64,000 nt of DNA from Aegilops tauschii subsp. strangulata (lineage: Eukaryota > Streptophyta > Magnoliopsida > Poales > Poaceae), in NCBI RefSeq assembly GCF_002575655.3, contig NC_053037.3, positions 446,865,793 to 446,929,792 on the forward strand. The letters are read 5' to 3'. Under the pieces are notes generated by a model. It had not been told where the DNA came from and did no database searches. It was given only the letters and a program-made list of their open reading frames with translations. Positions 35,201 to 46,132 of this stretch are shown piece by piece (the first letter of the stretch is position 1; each line of letters starts with the position of its first letter). The translations under genes were made by a program, and so were the position numbers.

Positions 35201-36123
35201 ATTCGGGCGGCTTTGCTGGTCTTGTTTTACCATTGTCGAAATGTCTTATAAACCGGGATTCCGAGACTGATCGGGTCTTCCCGGGAGAAGGAATATCCTT
35301 CGTTGACCATGAGAGCTTATAATGGGCTAAGTTGGGACACCCCTGCAGGGTATAAACTTTCGAGAGCCGTGCCCGCGGTTATGTGGAAGATGGGAATTTG
35401 TTAATGTCCGGTTGTAGAGAACTTGACACTTGACTTAATTAAAATACATCAACCGTGTGTGTAGCCGTGATGGTCCCTTTTCGGCGGAGTCCGGGAAGAG
35501 AACACGACTTTTGGGTTATGGTTGACGTAAGTAGGAGTTCAGGATCACTTCTTGATCATTACTAGTTGACGACCGTTCCGTTGCTCCTCTTCTCGCTCTT
35601 ATTTGCGTATGTTAGCCACCATATATGCTTAGTCGCTGCTGCAACCTCACCACCTTACCCTTTCCTACCCTTAAGCTTAAATATTCTTGATCTCGCGGGT
35701 GTGAGATTGCTGAGTCCTTCGTGACTCACAGATACTTCCAAAACAGTTGCAGGTGCCGATGATACCAGTGCAGATGACGCAACCGAGCTCAAGTGGGAGT
35801 TCGACGAGGAACTTGGTCGTTACTTTGTTTCTTTTCCTGTTGATCAGTAGTGGAGCCCAGTTGGGACGATCGGGGATCTAGCATTTGGGGTTGTCTTCTT
35901 TTATTTTGGTTCTGTAGTCGGACCTATGTGTGTATCTTGAATGATGTATGAATTGATTATGTATTGTGTGAAGTGGCGATTGTAAGCCAACTCTTTATCC
36001 CATTCTTGTTCATTACATGGGATTGTGTGAAGATGACCCTTCTTGCGACAAAACCACAATGCAGTTATGCCTCTAAGTCGTGCCTCGACACGTGGGAGAT
36101 ATAGCCGCATCGTGGGTGTTACA
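32261..36123 (+). repeat. 3' LTR of the LARD-like element (3,863 bp)
   Basis: It is nearly identical to the 5' LTR apart from scattered substitutions, small indels and the extra 195-bp stretch at 33247-33441, which is presumably ancestral. The matching TATTTAAA is at 32700-32707. The LTR ends GTGTTACA at 36123, directly before the second GCGTG duplication. Confidence 0.88.
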
Positions 36124-36128
36124 GCGTG

Positions 36129-36522
36129 TTCATCGGGAGGGGAGCCCTTTCACCACTACCCACCGCGCACCTCCCTCCCAACGTCCCCATTAATGGCGCA
36201 CGAGTACCTGTTCTACGACGTGGCTATATGTCTCACTGGACTGAGATTTAAGAAAGAAACATGAAAATTTGAAAAGAAAGTTTTGCACAGATCTTGATGT
36301 AAGATCCGACGGACCTATATAGCATCGACTGTGACTTATAGCAAGCATGATGAATATAAGGATGATGACAGTGGATAATAATTGTCTTACGTATTTAGGA
36401 ACATAATTAAAAAAAGCCACATGCGGCAACGCCCGAAATACATAAGGGCAAAAGAAGAAGGAAGACAACGATCTGGCTCATTGATCTCTACTTTGTTGAT
36501 GCGTTGCTGCAGGCCGCGGGAA
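36129..36522. other. CACTA interior right of the retrotransposon
   Basis: The CACTA sequence resumes here. A 24-codon frame starting at 36193 (MAHEYLFYDVAIC) follows a GC-rich patch and may be an exon remnant. Nothing else is recognised. Confidence 0.3.
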
Positions 36523-37263
36523 CTAGTCTCCGCGGCAAGCGGCGATAAGCTCTTTCTTGTCCTCAAGATGCTGCTTGAGAGCATCCACGGATTCCTCCAC
36601 CAGCCTTCTGCGCTCGATGCGCAGCATGGCATTCTCGTCCATAAGTTTCTCGATGATGACGCCGGTCCTCTCCAACAAGGCAGTGGTCTGCTCCTTTTGC
36701 CCCGCACTTCCGACGATCTTCGCCCTCAGCAGGTCGCGCTCGGCCTGGAGCTTCGCATTGCTCTTATTTAGTTGTCGGATGACGCCGGTAGACTGTTCAA
36801 ACGAGCCTTTCAGGTCATCCTGCAACCTCGCCCACCTGGAGATCTGATCCATCTGCCTAAGGACGAGGGCACGCATGCGCCTGTAAGAGTCCTCGCCTGC
36901 CCGCGAGACATTTTCCTAGGCCGCCGCGGCGTAGGAGGACATCTCTGCTGCATTCGCGGTGCGGCGGGACATCTCATCTGCTTCCGCGGCGCGGCCGGAC
37001 CAGTCTGCTGCATCGACGGCGCGGCGGGACCTCCATGATGCTTCGGCGGCGCGGCGGGACCTCTCTGCTGCTACGGCCGCGCGGCGGGACATGTTAGCTG
37101 CTTTGGCGGCGAGGCGGGACATCTCTCGTGCTTCCGCTTCCAGGATCGCCTCTCCTTGGTGGCAATCTCTCGACCCAGAACTCACGCTGGCCATGGCAGA
37201 CGCAAGGGAACGATGATGAATGACTTGTTTGTTTTTGTGGATGAGAAGGGAATGTGCAGTCAT
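36523..37263 (-). pseudogene. CACTA-borne decapeptide-repeat and coiled-coil protein, interrupted by one TAG
   Basis: On the minus strand one frame runs from ATG 37263 (or the better placed ATG 37194, MASVSSGSRD) to 36523, broken only by TAG at 36916-36918. The first half has about seven 10-residue repeats of type MSRRAAxAAE, visible in DNA as 30-bp units at about 36925-37130. The second half (DSYRRMRALVLRQMDQ to the end) is a long heptad-like helix rich in L, E, K and R. No known catalytic domain is present. The coding appearance and the single stop suggest either a recent pseudogene or a read-through or sequencing problem. A TnpA-like DNA-binding or dimerising role is a guess from position near the CACTA right end. 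Confidence 0.55.
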
Positions 37264-37529
37264 CTTGGAGTAGTAGTATTTATAACCGAGTAGTAATATG
37301 CTCCTAAGTGGGAAACCGTTTAGGTTTTGATCGGTGTGAACAGGTTTACAATTTGGAATGTGACGGGACGCGGCCTCCCTGTTCTTCTAAAAAAATTGTG
37401 ACGGGACGCATGCTCAAAATTTAGTGACGGTTATAAGTGCGGCACTATTCCCGGAAGGCGTAACGTGGGCACGTATGCCTTCTCGGCCGCGTACATGGCG
37501 TTTGCACCATAGGGTGCACCGAAATAGGC

Positions 37530-38020
37530 AATGTCAGCACCATCGCGCACGGTTCTTTTAATTAGAATGTGTGTGCACATCTAGCGCACACACGTTGATC
37601 TATCTAACTGTTTCAGTTTGTTGTGGCTAATCGCAAACAGTTCATCCATGTGAAGTGTATGCCATCAATCGCAGACACTTTGATCTGGCTGACCCGTTTC
37701 TGTTTTGTTGCCTAATCGCAAACAGTTAATCCTTCTGAAGCGTATGCCCTCAATCACACACACCTTGATCTGGCTGACTGTTTCTTTTGTGTTGCCTAAT
37801 CAAAAACAGTTCATCCGAGTGAACCGTATGCTGTGTATCGCACACGCCTTCATCTGGCTGCCCATTTCTTTTGTTCCTCCTCATCGCAAATAGTTAATTG
37901 AACTAAACCATATGCCCTTCATCGCACACGCAACTAAAACCTGAACCGTGTTTGATGCATCCGTCATCGCAAACGTTTTATACATTTCTGACGGTTTTCA
38001 TACAACACCGTTTGCGATTA
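37530..38020. repeat. Right subterminal repeats of the CACTA element (about 85-bp units)
   Basis: CTAATCGCAAACAGTTCATCC and variants recur near 37627, 37712, 37796 and 37880. Each is followed by GTATGC, ATCGCACACGCC-like text and GATCTGGCTGAC. CGCACAC and CGCAAAC words are also found in the left subterminal region (for instance near 20000), as expected of transposase-binding repeats. Confidence 0.8.
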
Positions 38021-38092
38021 TTGCATCGCACACAGTTTCTCGAAGGGTCTCCGATTGTAGTGTTGCGTTAGCAGCATCCTGCAGTAGTGAAT

Positions 38093-38620
38093 GGGCTAGC
38101 ACATGTACAATTTTTGAATTCTCAAAAAGGCCCGTGTATAAAATGGCAAGTCATGATTACAACCGAGGTTGAGGAGATGTGAGACCTCTTTATATAGTGG
38201 GTTCTCTCCACCACAATCAGTGATGTGTTAAGAAGAGAAAGAGAAGACCACCAGACTCGACCACTTGGCAGAAACGTTTATGGTTTATTGTCCGGTAATT
38301 ATACAACTTAAAAAACCAAGTCGATTTGAGATCGTGATCGCCACAAGATACACCTATGGTACTCCTATATATAATGCTTGCCGACCGCGGCCAAAGACAC
38401 ATCGAAAACACTTAGGGTGTTGCCTCATCTCGCAACTTGCACCACCATTGTAGCCTACTCCATCATGAACGCCGACTGTTGGTAGAGCAAGTCTTTAAAA
38501 ATAAATCCACCATGTAAGAAGACCACACTATCCCTTTATCAGAAGATGTAAACTGTAATCTCATCCGGTGATATGCATTGAAAGTGAGTAATAAACTTAG
38601 TTAATGTGGGTGTACCAGAC
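38093..38620. other. DNA flanking the CACTA right end, nothing recognised
   Basis: AT-rich sequence that should continue whatever lay left of 19567, namely the minus-strand LINE. I could not recognise LINE coding sequence in it. No gene is visible. Confidence 0.3.
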
Positions 38621-38776
38621 TGTTAAATATATTGTGTACGTGTATATTGTGTCTTGGGCCCACCTCCTAGGTCTTCTGTATAGTTGAGGTTGTGGCCCCA
38701 TCTTGTACATCATATATACGTGCCTGGTGCACCGATCAAGGCAATTGTGTTGTACGGCCTATTCTAGTCTTCTACA
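38621..38776 (+). mobile_element. Possible short LTR followed by a PBS (TRIM-like)
   Basis: A 156-bp block starts TGTTAAATATATTG, ends GTCTTCTACA and is followed by TGGTATCTATCGG, a degenerate initiator-Met tRNA PBS. TG...CA ends plus a PBS suggest a short LTR of a small retrotransposon. Its interior is cut off at 38799 by another LTR, so the second LTR is not in view. Confidence 0.35.
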
Positions 38777-38798
38777 TGGTATCTATCGGAGGTCGCTC

Positions 38799-39270
38799 TG
38801 TCAGTGTCAAAACCGGCAGATCTCGGGTAGGGGGTCCCAAGCTGTGTGTCTTCGGATCGATGGTAACATGGACACGAGATTTTACCCAGCTTCGGGCTCT
38901 CTCGAAGAGATAATACCCTACATGCTGCTTTTGATTGTATTCGATGTGTATGAGTACAGAGTTGATCTACCTCGAGATCATATGTTGTTGTCTAAACCCT
39001 AGAGGTATGATGAGTAATGTCATGATGCTCTGTCAACTAGCCTGGCCTCGGCTTATATAATGTACCCGAGGCTTAGGATAACAAGAGTCCTAGTCGAATA
39101 CGCCGGTGGAGAGGAGTCCTTGTCTTGATCACCAGGTCTTGTGGAATCTTCCTCGTGTATACATCGGCTGTCCGAACTGGCCCATGAGCAAACGGCCATG
39201 GGGGTCCTCGGCCCAATCCAACTGACCGGGAGACGAGGTGGTGAGTACCCCCTAGTCCAGGACACCGTCA
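38799..39270 (-). mobile_element. 3' LTR of a minus-strand gypsy element (472 bp)
   Basis: On the minus strand it starts TGACGGTGTCCTGGACTAGG at 39270 and ends GGTTTTGACACTGACA at 38799. A minus-strand TATATAA box is at 39053-39059. The start and end phrases are familiar from abundant Triticeae gypsy LTRs. No PBS follows the 38799 end, while a purine-rich GGGGGCTAC precedes 39270, so this is the 3' LTR with its internal region to the right. Confidence 0.75.
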
Positions 39271-39458
39271 GTAGCCCCCTGAACCGATCTTCAAGTTGGG
39301 AACACTCCTCGATTCTTCTGAACTGTTCTTCATCTTCGGTCATCGGTCTTGAAAACGGGTTCAACAAATCATCTCATCTTCGATCTTGAGGATCGCCGAA
39401 GTGAATTCGAAGAGTTTACACGTCGGGTATCCGAGGAGCCCCTTTAAGTTCTCGGCCT
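39271..39458 (-). mobile_element. Polypurine tract and 3' internal region of the minus-strand gypsy element
   Basis: CAGGGGGCTAC (minus strand) directly precedes the LTR and acts as polypurine tract. The sequence is interrupted at 39458 by the Athila-like insertion and resumes at 49707. Confidence 0.6.
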
Positions 39459-40982
39459 TGATACGTCCATTTTGCATCATGCTTTTATATCGATACTTAT
39501 TGCATTATGGGCTGTTATTACACATTATGTCACAATACTTATGCCTATTCTCTCTTATTTTACAAGGTTTACATAAGGAGGGAGAATGCCGGCAGCTGGA
39601 ATTCTGGGCTGGAAAAGGAGCAAATATTATAGACCTATTCCGCACAACTCCAAAAGTCCTGAAACTCCACGAAAGTTATTTTTGGAAATAATAAAAAATA
39701 ATGAGCGGAAGAAATACGTCAGGGGGGCCTCCACCTGGCCACGAGGGTGGGGGGCGCGCCCTACCCCCCTGGGCGCGCCCCCTACCTCGTGGGCCCCCTG
39801 TTGGCCCTCCGGTGCCCATCTTCTGCTATATGAAGTCTTTCGTCCGAAGAAAAATCATAAGCAAGCTTTCGGGACGAGACTCCGCCGCCACGAGGCGGAA
39901 CCTTGGCGGAACAAATCTAGGGCTCTGGCAGAGCTGTTCTGTTGGGGACACTTCCCTCCGGTAGGGGGAAATCATCGCCATCATCATCACCAACGCTCCT
40001 CTCTTCGGGAGAGGGCAATCTCCATCAACATCTTCACCAGCACCATCTCCTCTCAAAACCCTAGTTCATCTCTTGTATCCAATTCTTGTCCCTAAGTCTG
40101 GGATTGGTACCTGTAGGTTGCTAGTAGTGTTGATTACTCCTTGTAGTTGATGCTAGTTGGTTTATTTGGTGGAAGATCATATGTTCAGATCCTATATGCA
40201 TATTAATACTCCTCTGATTATGAAACATGAATATGCTTTGTGAGTAGTTACGTTTATTCCTGAGGACATGGGCGAAGTCTTGCTATTAGTAGTCATGTGA
40301 ATTTGGTATTCGTTCGATATTTTGATGAGATGTATGTTGTCTATCCTCTAGTGGTGTTATGTGAACATCGACTACAAGACACTTCACCATTATTTGGGCC
40401 TAGAGGAAAGCATTGGGAAGTAATAAGTAGATGATGGGTTGCTAGAGTGACAGAAGCTTAAACCCTAGTTTATGCGTTGCTTCGTAAGGGGCTGATTCGG
40501 ATCCATATGTTTCATGCTATGGTTAGGTTTACCTTAATACTTTTGTTGTAGTTGCGGATGCTTGCAATAGAGGTTAATCATAAGTGGGATGCTTGTTCAA
40601 GTAAGGACAGCACCCAAGCACCGGTCCACCCACATATCAAATTATCAAAGTACCAAATGCGAATCATATGAACGTGATGAAAACTAGCTTGACGATAATT
40701 CCCATGTGTCCTCGGGACCGTTTTCCTTTATATAAGAGTTTGTCCAGGCTTGTCCTTTGTTAAAAAAAGGATTGGGCCACCTTGCTGCACTTTATTTACT
40801 TTTGTTACTTTTTGCTCGTTACAAATTATCTGATCACAAAACTATCTGTTAACTATAATTTCAGTGCTTGCAGAGAATACCTTGCTGAAAACCGCTTATC
40901 ATTTCCTTCTGCTCCTCGTTGGGTTCGACACTCTTACTTATCGAAAGGACTACGATAGATCCCCTACACTTGTGGGTCATCA
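39459..40982 (+). repeat. 5' LTR of the Athila-like element
   Basis: It starts TGATACGTCC and ends GGGTCATCA. A TATATGAAG promoter-like box is near 39829, right after a perfect GC-rich palindromic core (39739-39792). It differs from the 3' LTR mainly by about 20 extra bases inside that palindrome and by 7 bases near 40170. Confidence 0.9.
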
Positions 40983-40987
40983 AGACT

Positions 40988-41005
40988 CTTTTCTGGGGCC
41001 GTTTC
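40988..41005 (+). other. Primer-binding site of the Athila-like element
   Basis: TTCTGGGGCCGTTTCCGG lies a few bases after the LTR end. The Athila consensus is TGGCGCCGTTGCCGGGG, complementary to Asp tRNA. Two substitutions suggest some decay of the priming site. Confidence 0.7.
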
Positions 41006-41088
41006 CGGGGAGTGAAGCGCCTTTGGTAGGTGGAATTTGGTAAGGAAAAATTTATATAGTGTGCTGAAATTTACTGTCACTTGTTACT

Positions 41089-44000
41089 ATGGCAAGTAGT
41101 CCTCTGAGGGGCTTGTTCGGAGCAAAGAGTTGCTCCTCAACCTACTGAACCTACTGAAAATGAAAATGTCCACTTTGAAATTCCTTCGGGTATGTTAGAA
41201 AAACTGCTATCTATTCCTTTTGCAGGAGATGGAACAAAGCATCCTGATGAGCACCTAATATATGTGGATGAAGTTTGTGGATTATTTAAGCTTGCAGGTA
41301 TACCCGGTGATGTTATTAAGTAGAAGGTCTTCCCTTTATCTTTGAAGGGAGATGCATTGACATGGTATAGGCTATGTGATGATACGAGATCATGGAACTA
41401 CAAACGATTGAAATTGGAATTTCATCAGAAATTTTATCCTATGCATCTTGTTCATCGTGATCGCAATTATATATATAATTTTTGGCCTCGCGAAGGAGAA
41501 AGCATCGCTCAAGCTTGGGGGAGGCTTAAATCAATTTTATATTCATGCCCCAATCATGAGCTCTCAAGAGAAATGATTATTCAAAAAATTTATGCTCCGC
41601 TTTCTGATAACAATCGCACCATGCTCGATACTTCTTGTGCTGGCTCTTTTATGATGAAGACTATTGAATTCAAATGGGATTTATTGGATAGAATTAAACG
41701 CAACTCTGAAGATTGGGATCTCGACGAAGGTAAGGAGTCATGTATGGCACCTAAGTTTGACTATGTTAAATCTTTTATGGATACCGATGTTTTCCGTAAA
41801 TTTAGCACTAAATATGGACTTGACTCTGAGATAGTAGCTTCTTTCTGTGAATCTTTTGCTGCTCATATTGATCTCCCTAAGGAGAAGTGGTTTAAATATC
41901 ATCCTCCCATAGAAGTAAAAGTAGCTGCACCTATTAAAGTTGAAGAAAAGACTATCACTTATAATGATCCTATTGTTCCTACTTCTTATGTTGAGAAACC
42001 ACCTTTCCCTGTTAGGATAAAGGATCATGCTAAAGCTTCAACTGTGGTCCGTAAAAGCAATATTAGAACTTATACACCTTCTGAGCAAATTAAAGTTGAA
42101 CCTAATATTGCTATTGTTAAAGATCTCTTGTCTGATAATATCGATGGGCTTGTTATTCATTTCCGTGATGAAACTGCTAGAATTGCCAAACCTTGTGCTA
42201 AAGATAAATATAGACCTGTGGTAGGCATGCCTGTTATTTCGGTTAAAATAGGAGATCATTGTTATCATGGCTTATGTGATATGGGTGCTAGTGCTAGTGC
42301 AATACCTTTTGACTTATACAAAGAAATTATGCATGATATTGCACCTACTGAGATAGAAGATACTGATGTCACAATTAAACTTGCCAATAGAGATATTATT
42401 TCACCAATGGGAATTGTTAGAGATGTTGAAGTCTTGTGTGGGAAAACTAAATATCCTGCTGATTTTCTTGTTCTTGGCTCCGCACAAGATAGCTTTTGTC
42501 CCATTATTTTTGGTAGACCCTTCTTGAACATAGTTAATGCTAGGATAGACTGCGAAAAGGATGTCGTTACTATTTGCTTGGGTGATATGTCTCATGAGTT
42601 TAATTTCTCTAAATTTAGTAGACAACACCGTGAAGAGGAATTGCCTAGTAAGGATGAAATTATTGGTCTTGCTTCTATTGCCGTACCTCCTAGTGATCCT
42701 TTAGAACAATATTTGCTAGACCATGAAAATGATATGTTTATGAATGAAAGAAGGGAAATAGATGAAGTATTCTTTAAACAGGAACCTATCCTGAAACACA
42801 ATTTGCCTGTTGAAATCCTAGGGGATTCTCCTCCACCCAAGGGTGATCCCGTGTTTGAGCTTAAACCGTTACCTGATACTCTTAAATATGCTTATCTTGA
42901 TGAGAAAAAGATATATCCTGTTATTATTAGTGCTAACCTTTCAGAGCATGAAGAAGAGAGATTATTGAAAACTCTGAAGAAGCACCGTGCTGCTATTGGA
43001 TATACTCTTGATGATCTTAAGGGCATCAGTCCCACTCTATGTCAACACAAAATAAATTTGGAGAAAGATGCCAAACCAGTTTGTGATCACCAACGACGGC
43101 TGAATCCTAAGATGAAAGAAGTGGTAAGAAAGGAAATACTAAAGCTTCTTGAGGCATGTATTATTTATCCTGTTGCTGATAGTCAGTGGGTAAGTCATGT
43201 CCATTGTGTTCCTAAGAAGGGAGGTATTACTGTCGTTCCTAATGATAAAGATGAATTGATCCCGCAAAGAATTATTACAGGTTATAGGATGGTAATTGAT
43301 TTCCGCAGATTAAATAAATCTACTAAAAAGGATCATTACCCCTTACCTTTTATCGATCAAATGCTTGAAAGATTATCCAAACATACACATTTTTGCTTTC
43401 TAGATGGTTATTCTGGTTTCTCTCAAATACCTGTGTCAGCCCATGATCAATCAAAGACCACTTTTACTTGCACTTTCGGTACTTTTGCTTATAGACGTAT
43501 GCCTTTTGGTTTATGTAATGCACCTGCTACCTTTCAAAGATGCATGATGGCTATATTCTCTGACTTTTGTGAAAATATTTGTGAGGTTTTCATGGACGAT
43601 TTCTCCGTCTATGGATCCTCTTTTGATGATTGCTTGAGCAACCTTGATCGAGTTTTGCAGAGATGTGAAGAAACTAACCTTGTATTGAATTGGGAAAAGT
43701 GCCACTTTATGGTTAATGAAGGTATTCTCTTGGGGCATAAAGTTTCTGAAAGAGGTATTGAAGTTGATAAAGCCAAGGTTGATGCTATTGAAAAGATGCC
43801 ATGTCCCAAGGACATCAAATGTATAAGAAGTTTCCTTGGTCATGCCGGTTTTTATAGGAGGTTCATTAAGGACTTCTCAAAAATTTCTCGGCCTCTGACT
43901 AATCTATTACAAAAAGATATACCATTTGTCTTTGATGATGATTGTTTAGAAGCATTTGAAATACTTAAGAAAGCATTGATCTCTGCGCCTATTGTTCAGC

Positions 44001-45806
44001 CAGCTGATTGGAATTTACCCTTTGAAATTATGTGTGATGCTAGTGATTATGATGTAGGCGCTATTCTAGGGCAAAGAGTTGATAAGAAATTAAATGTTAT
44101 TCAATATGCTAGTAAGACTCTAGACAATGCTCAGAGAAATTATGCTACTACTGAAAAAGAATTCTTAGCAGTTGTATTTGCGTGTGATAAGTTCAGACCT
44201 TATATTGTTGACTCTAAAGTAACTATTCACACTGATCATGCTGCTGTTAAATATCTTATGGAAAAGAAAGATGCTAAACAAAGACTTATTAGATGGGTTC
44301 TCCTGGTACAAGAATTCGATTTGCATATTATTGATAGAAAGGGAGCCGAGAATCCCGTTGCAGACAACTTGTCTAGGTTAGAACATGTTCTTGATGACCC
44401 ACTACCTATTGATGATAGCTTTCCTGATGAGCAATTAAATGTCATAAATGCTTCTCGTACTGCTCCATGGTATGCTGATTATGCTAATTACATTGTTGCT
44501 AAATTTATACCACCTAGTTTCACATACCAACAAAAGAAAAAGTTCTTGTATGATTTGAGACATTACTTTTGGGATGACCCACATCTTTATAAAGAAGGAG
44601 TAGATGGTGTTATTAGACGTTGTGTACCTTAGCATGAATAGGAACAGATCCTACGCAAGTGTCACTCCGAGGCTTATGGAGGACACCACGCTGGAGATAG
44701 AACTGCATATAAGGTATTGCAATCCGGTTTTTATTGGCCTACTCTCTTCAAGGATGCCCGTAAGTTTGTCTTATCTTGCGATGAATGTCAAAGAATTGGT
44801 AATATTAGTAGACGTCAAGAAATGCCTATGAATTATTCACTTGTTATTGAACCATTTGATGTTTGGGGCTTTGATTATATGGGACATTTTCCTGCCTCTA
44901 ATGGTTACACACATATTTTAGTTGCTGTGGATTACATTACTAAGTGGGTAGAAGCTATTCCAACTAGTAGTGTTGATCATAACACCTCTATTAAGATGCT
45001 TAAAGAAGTTATTTTTTCAGAGGTTTGGAGTCCCTAGATATTTAATGACTGATGGTGGTTCACATTTTATTCATGGTGCTTTCCGTAAAATGCTTGCTAA
45101 GTATGATGTTAATCATAGAATTGCATCTCCTTATCACCCACAGTCTAGTGGTCAAGTAGAATTGAGTAATAGAGAGCTCAAATTAATTTTGCAAAAGACT
45201 GTTAATAGATCTAGAAAGAATTGGTCCAAGAAACTTGATGATGCATTATGGGCTTATAGAACTGCATACAAAAATCCTATGGGTATGTCTCCGTATAAAA
45301 TGGTTTATGGAAAATCATGTCACTTACCTCTCGAACTAGAACCTAAGGCTTATTGGGCTATTAAAGAGCTCAATTATGATTTCAAACTTGCCGGTGAGAA
45401 GAGGTTATTTGACATTAGCTCACTTGATGAATGGAGAACCCAAGCCTATGAGAATGCCAAATTGTTTAAAGAAAAAGTTAAAAGATGGCATGACAAAAGA
45501 ATACAAAAGCGTGAGTTTAATGTAGGTGATTATGTATTGCTATACAACTCTCGTTTAAGATTTTTTGCAGGAAAACTTCTCTCTAAATGGGAAGGCCCTT
45601 ACGTTATCGAGGAGATCTATCGTTCCAGTGCCATAAAAATCAACAACTTCGAAGGCACAAACCCGAAGGTGGTGAACGGTCAAAGAATCAAACGTTATAT
45701 CTCAGGTAATCCCATAAATGTGGAAACTAATGTTATTGAAACCGTAACCCCGGAGGAATACATAAGGGACACTTTCCGGAATGTTTCAGACTCCGAAAAG
45801 GAATAG
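41089..45806 (+). pseudogene. Athila-like gag-pol polyprotein, interrupted
   Basis: The likely ATG is at 41089. An early frame change (41100-41150) and TAG 41321-41323 break gag; from 41324 one frame is open to 44632. Gag core text (TWYRLCDDTRSWNY) is near 41355. The aspartic protease motif CDMGASASAIP is near 42275. The reverse transcriptase has YRMVIDFRRLNK (near 43283) and FMDDFSVYG (near 43594). RNase H shows MCDASDYDVGA, EKEFLA and HTDHAAVKYL (44030-44250). TAGs at 44630-44632 and 44639-44641 interrupt the frame before integrase. The integrase HHCC zinc site (H..H..C..C, about 44665-44790) and first DDE Asp (FDYMGH) precede a one-base gain in the T6 run at 45012-45017. LMTDGGSHF and QVELSNRELK follow in the shifted frame, which ends with TAG 45804-45806. 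The copy is therefore inactive but lightly damaged. Confidence 0.92.
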
Positions 45807-46132
45807 GTATGTGGTACGGTAAGTAAACCGACTCCAAAACAGTTCTAAAGGCAATTTTTCTCCGTTTTGGAATATTTAGAAAAATAGAAAAATAAGAAGC
45901 AGTCCGGGAAGGACACGAGGGCTCCACAAGGGTGGAGGGCGCGCCCTGCCCCCTGGGCGCGCCCCCTACCTCGTGGGCACCTCGTGCGCTCTCCGGACTC
46001 CGTTTTCTTGCACGATACGTATTTCGGTCAGTAAAAATTCATTATATAATCTCCCGGAGGTTTTGACTCCTGTATCATGCAAATATCCTCTGTTCTTGTT
46101 TCGAGCTATTTTTCTAACAGATCTAGATCATC
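45807..46132 (+). other. Spacer between pol and the post-pol ORF, with GC palindrome and splice-acceptor-like site
   Basis: A GC-rich inverted repeat (45924-45978) almost duplicates the LTR palindrome. TTTTTCTAACAG ends 12 bases before the next ATG and looks like a strong splice acceptor, which could produce a spliced subgenomic mRNA for the downstream ORF. Confidence 0.5.

Larger units (their letters stand above)
24662..36128 (+). mobile_element. LARD-like long-LTR retrotransposon, complete, with TSD GCGTG
   Basis: The element spans 24667-36123 and is flanked by GCGTG (24662-24666 and 36124-36128). It has two long LTRs of 3,650 and 3,863 bp starting TGTGACGCCCCGAGACC and ending GTGGGTGTTACA, a PBS, and a 3.9-kb internal region with no gag, pol or other recognisable protein. 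Long LTRs with a conserved-length non-coding core are the definition of LARDs, of which barley Sukkula is the model; membership of that family is not verified. It must depend on proteins from a related gypsy element. The two LTRs remain very alike, with roughly 2% substitutions in the stretches I compared by eye, so insertion is relatively recent. It lies inside the CACTA element. Confidence 0.88.
19570..38089. mobile_element. CACTA (En/Spm) DNA transposon, 18.5 kb including a nested retrotransposon
   Basis: The left end is CACTGGTACAACGACG at 19570. The right end, inverted, is CACTACTGCAGGATGC from 38089. The 3-bp duplication AAT flanks both sides (19567-19569 and 38090-38092). Further inward both ends share GTGCTAA(A/C) and related text. 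Subterminal repeats follow, as usual for CACTA elements. Cargo seen: a B3-like two-exon gene (minus), a 504-bp tandem array and a coiled-coil frame (minus). No TnpD-like transposase was found, so the element is probably non-autonomous or deleted. Removing the nested LARD (24667-36123 plus one TSD copy) leaves about 7.1 kb. Published Triticeae CACTA families have similar subterminal phrases; I do not commit to a family name. Confidence 0.85.

Noticed and set aside
38057..38062. GTAGTG at 38062 as the right end of the CACTA element
   Set aside because: The next three bases (TTG) do not match the left duplication AAT; the end at 38089 does, and its inverted sequence aligns better with the left end.
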